Shown: in pieces, positions 41,118 through 41,212 of the stretch | Position numbering within the stretch: position 1 is the stretch's first letter | Layout of the letters: each line of letters begins with the position of its first letter | DNA from: Nostoc sp. NMS2 | GTDB taxonomy: Bacteria > Cyanobacteriota > Cyanobacteriia > Cyanobacteriales > Nostocaceae | Assembly (NCBI RefSeq): GCF_017115105.1 | Contig: NZ_JABXKH010000175.1 | Coordinates: 1-41,212, forward strand | Direction: 5' to 3' | DNA: 41,212 nucleotides | Translations under genes and position numbers: made by a program | The notes under the pieces: generated by a model | What the model saw: the letters and a program-made list of their open reading frames with translations, nothing else | What the model was told of the DNA's origin: nothing | The model's database searches: none

Positions 41118-41212
41118 CGCGTCTCAAAGCCTATTGACAAGAGGACTTGCCTGATCAGCAATCTTTGTTGGAAACAAAGTGACACCATCCGAGGTAGGGT
41201 AAGATTTAATTC
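41113..41212 (+). mobile_element. Start of an inserted element, possibly a group II intron
   Basis: From GTTAGCGCG at 41113 the DNA no longer resembles the ATPase family. The following 100 bases are structured (CTTTGTT/AACAAAG hairpin at 41163-41179, GACAAGAGGACTTGCC) and open no long frame. A structured 5' end without coding, inserted in a conserved gene, fits a group II intron; its consensus start is GUGYG, which is not met exactly. An IS end or simple divergence remains possible. Confidence 0.35.

Noticed and set aside
1..41212. tRNA, rRNA, tmRNA and common cyanobacterial sRNA genes
   Set aside because: I looked for T-loop text (GGTTCGAATCC type) and the Yfr1 core and saw no convincing cloverleaf or match on either strand; a covariance-model scan would be decisive.

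Overview
The window reads as chromosomal DNA of a filamentous, heterocyst-forming-type cyanobacterium (Nostocales, Nostoc/Tolypothrix-like). The grounds are abundant HIP1 octamers (GCGATCGC), heptamer tandem repeats, many short palindromic elements typical of Nostoc intergenic DNA, and cyanobacterial genes: a plastid-type pyruvate dehydrogenase E2, a long-chain acyl-ACP synthetase, a CrtO-type carotenoid ketolase, Uma2 nuclease, YlqD and DUF2993 proteins. No rRNA, tRNA or CRISPR array was found.

Layout. 1-5.8 kb: a secreted small protein, a TPR protein, a DUF411 metal-binding protein, a broken Rpn-type nuclease gene, the E2 subunit and a membrane-anchored unknown. 5.9-8.3 kb: YlqD plus acyl-ACP synthetase. 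8.3-10.06 kb: a gene-poor strip of repeats, MITE-like elements and a decayed XRE-type regulator. 10.06-17.25 kb: a tight five-gene plus-strand operon (below). 17.5-21.9 kb: MFS transporter, Uma2 endonuclease and RecQ on the minus strand. 22.0-26.2 kb: a RelE/ParE-like toxin-antitoxin pair between direct repeats, an orphan HigA-like antitoxin and two adjacent AAA-like ATPases, one with a vWA-MoxR-associated HTH. 26.4-36.3 kb: housekeeping and conserved cyanobacterial genes (O-methyltransferase, HIT protein, RmlD-like reductase, TPR lipoprotein, CrtO, DUF2993 and unknowns). 36.8-39.0 kb: a transketolase/phosphoketolase-like TPP enzyme. 39.2-41.2 kb: a helical adaptor-like small protein and an SMC/ABC-type DUF2326 ATPase whose 3' end is interrupted near the window edge.

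The most notable system is the 10.06-17.25 kb operon: a Trypco1 (trypsin-co-occurring) protein, a trypsin-like protease with intact triad and a C-terminal helical adaptor, a STAND-like NTPase with a look-alike N-terminal adaptor, a STAND NTPase with TPR repeats, and a radical SAM/SPASM enzyme with a Cys-rich N-terminal segment. The first four parts match the logic of NTP-dependent bacterial conflict systems (sensor TPR plus STAND switch, adaptor, protease effector). The radical SAM gene, translationally overlapped with the sensor, is the unusual part. The AAA-like pair at 23-26 kb and the adaptor/DUF2326 pair at 39-41 kb look like further conflict modules, so the window may be a loose defence neighbourhood.

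All identifications come from reading the sequence; no database search was run.
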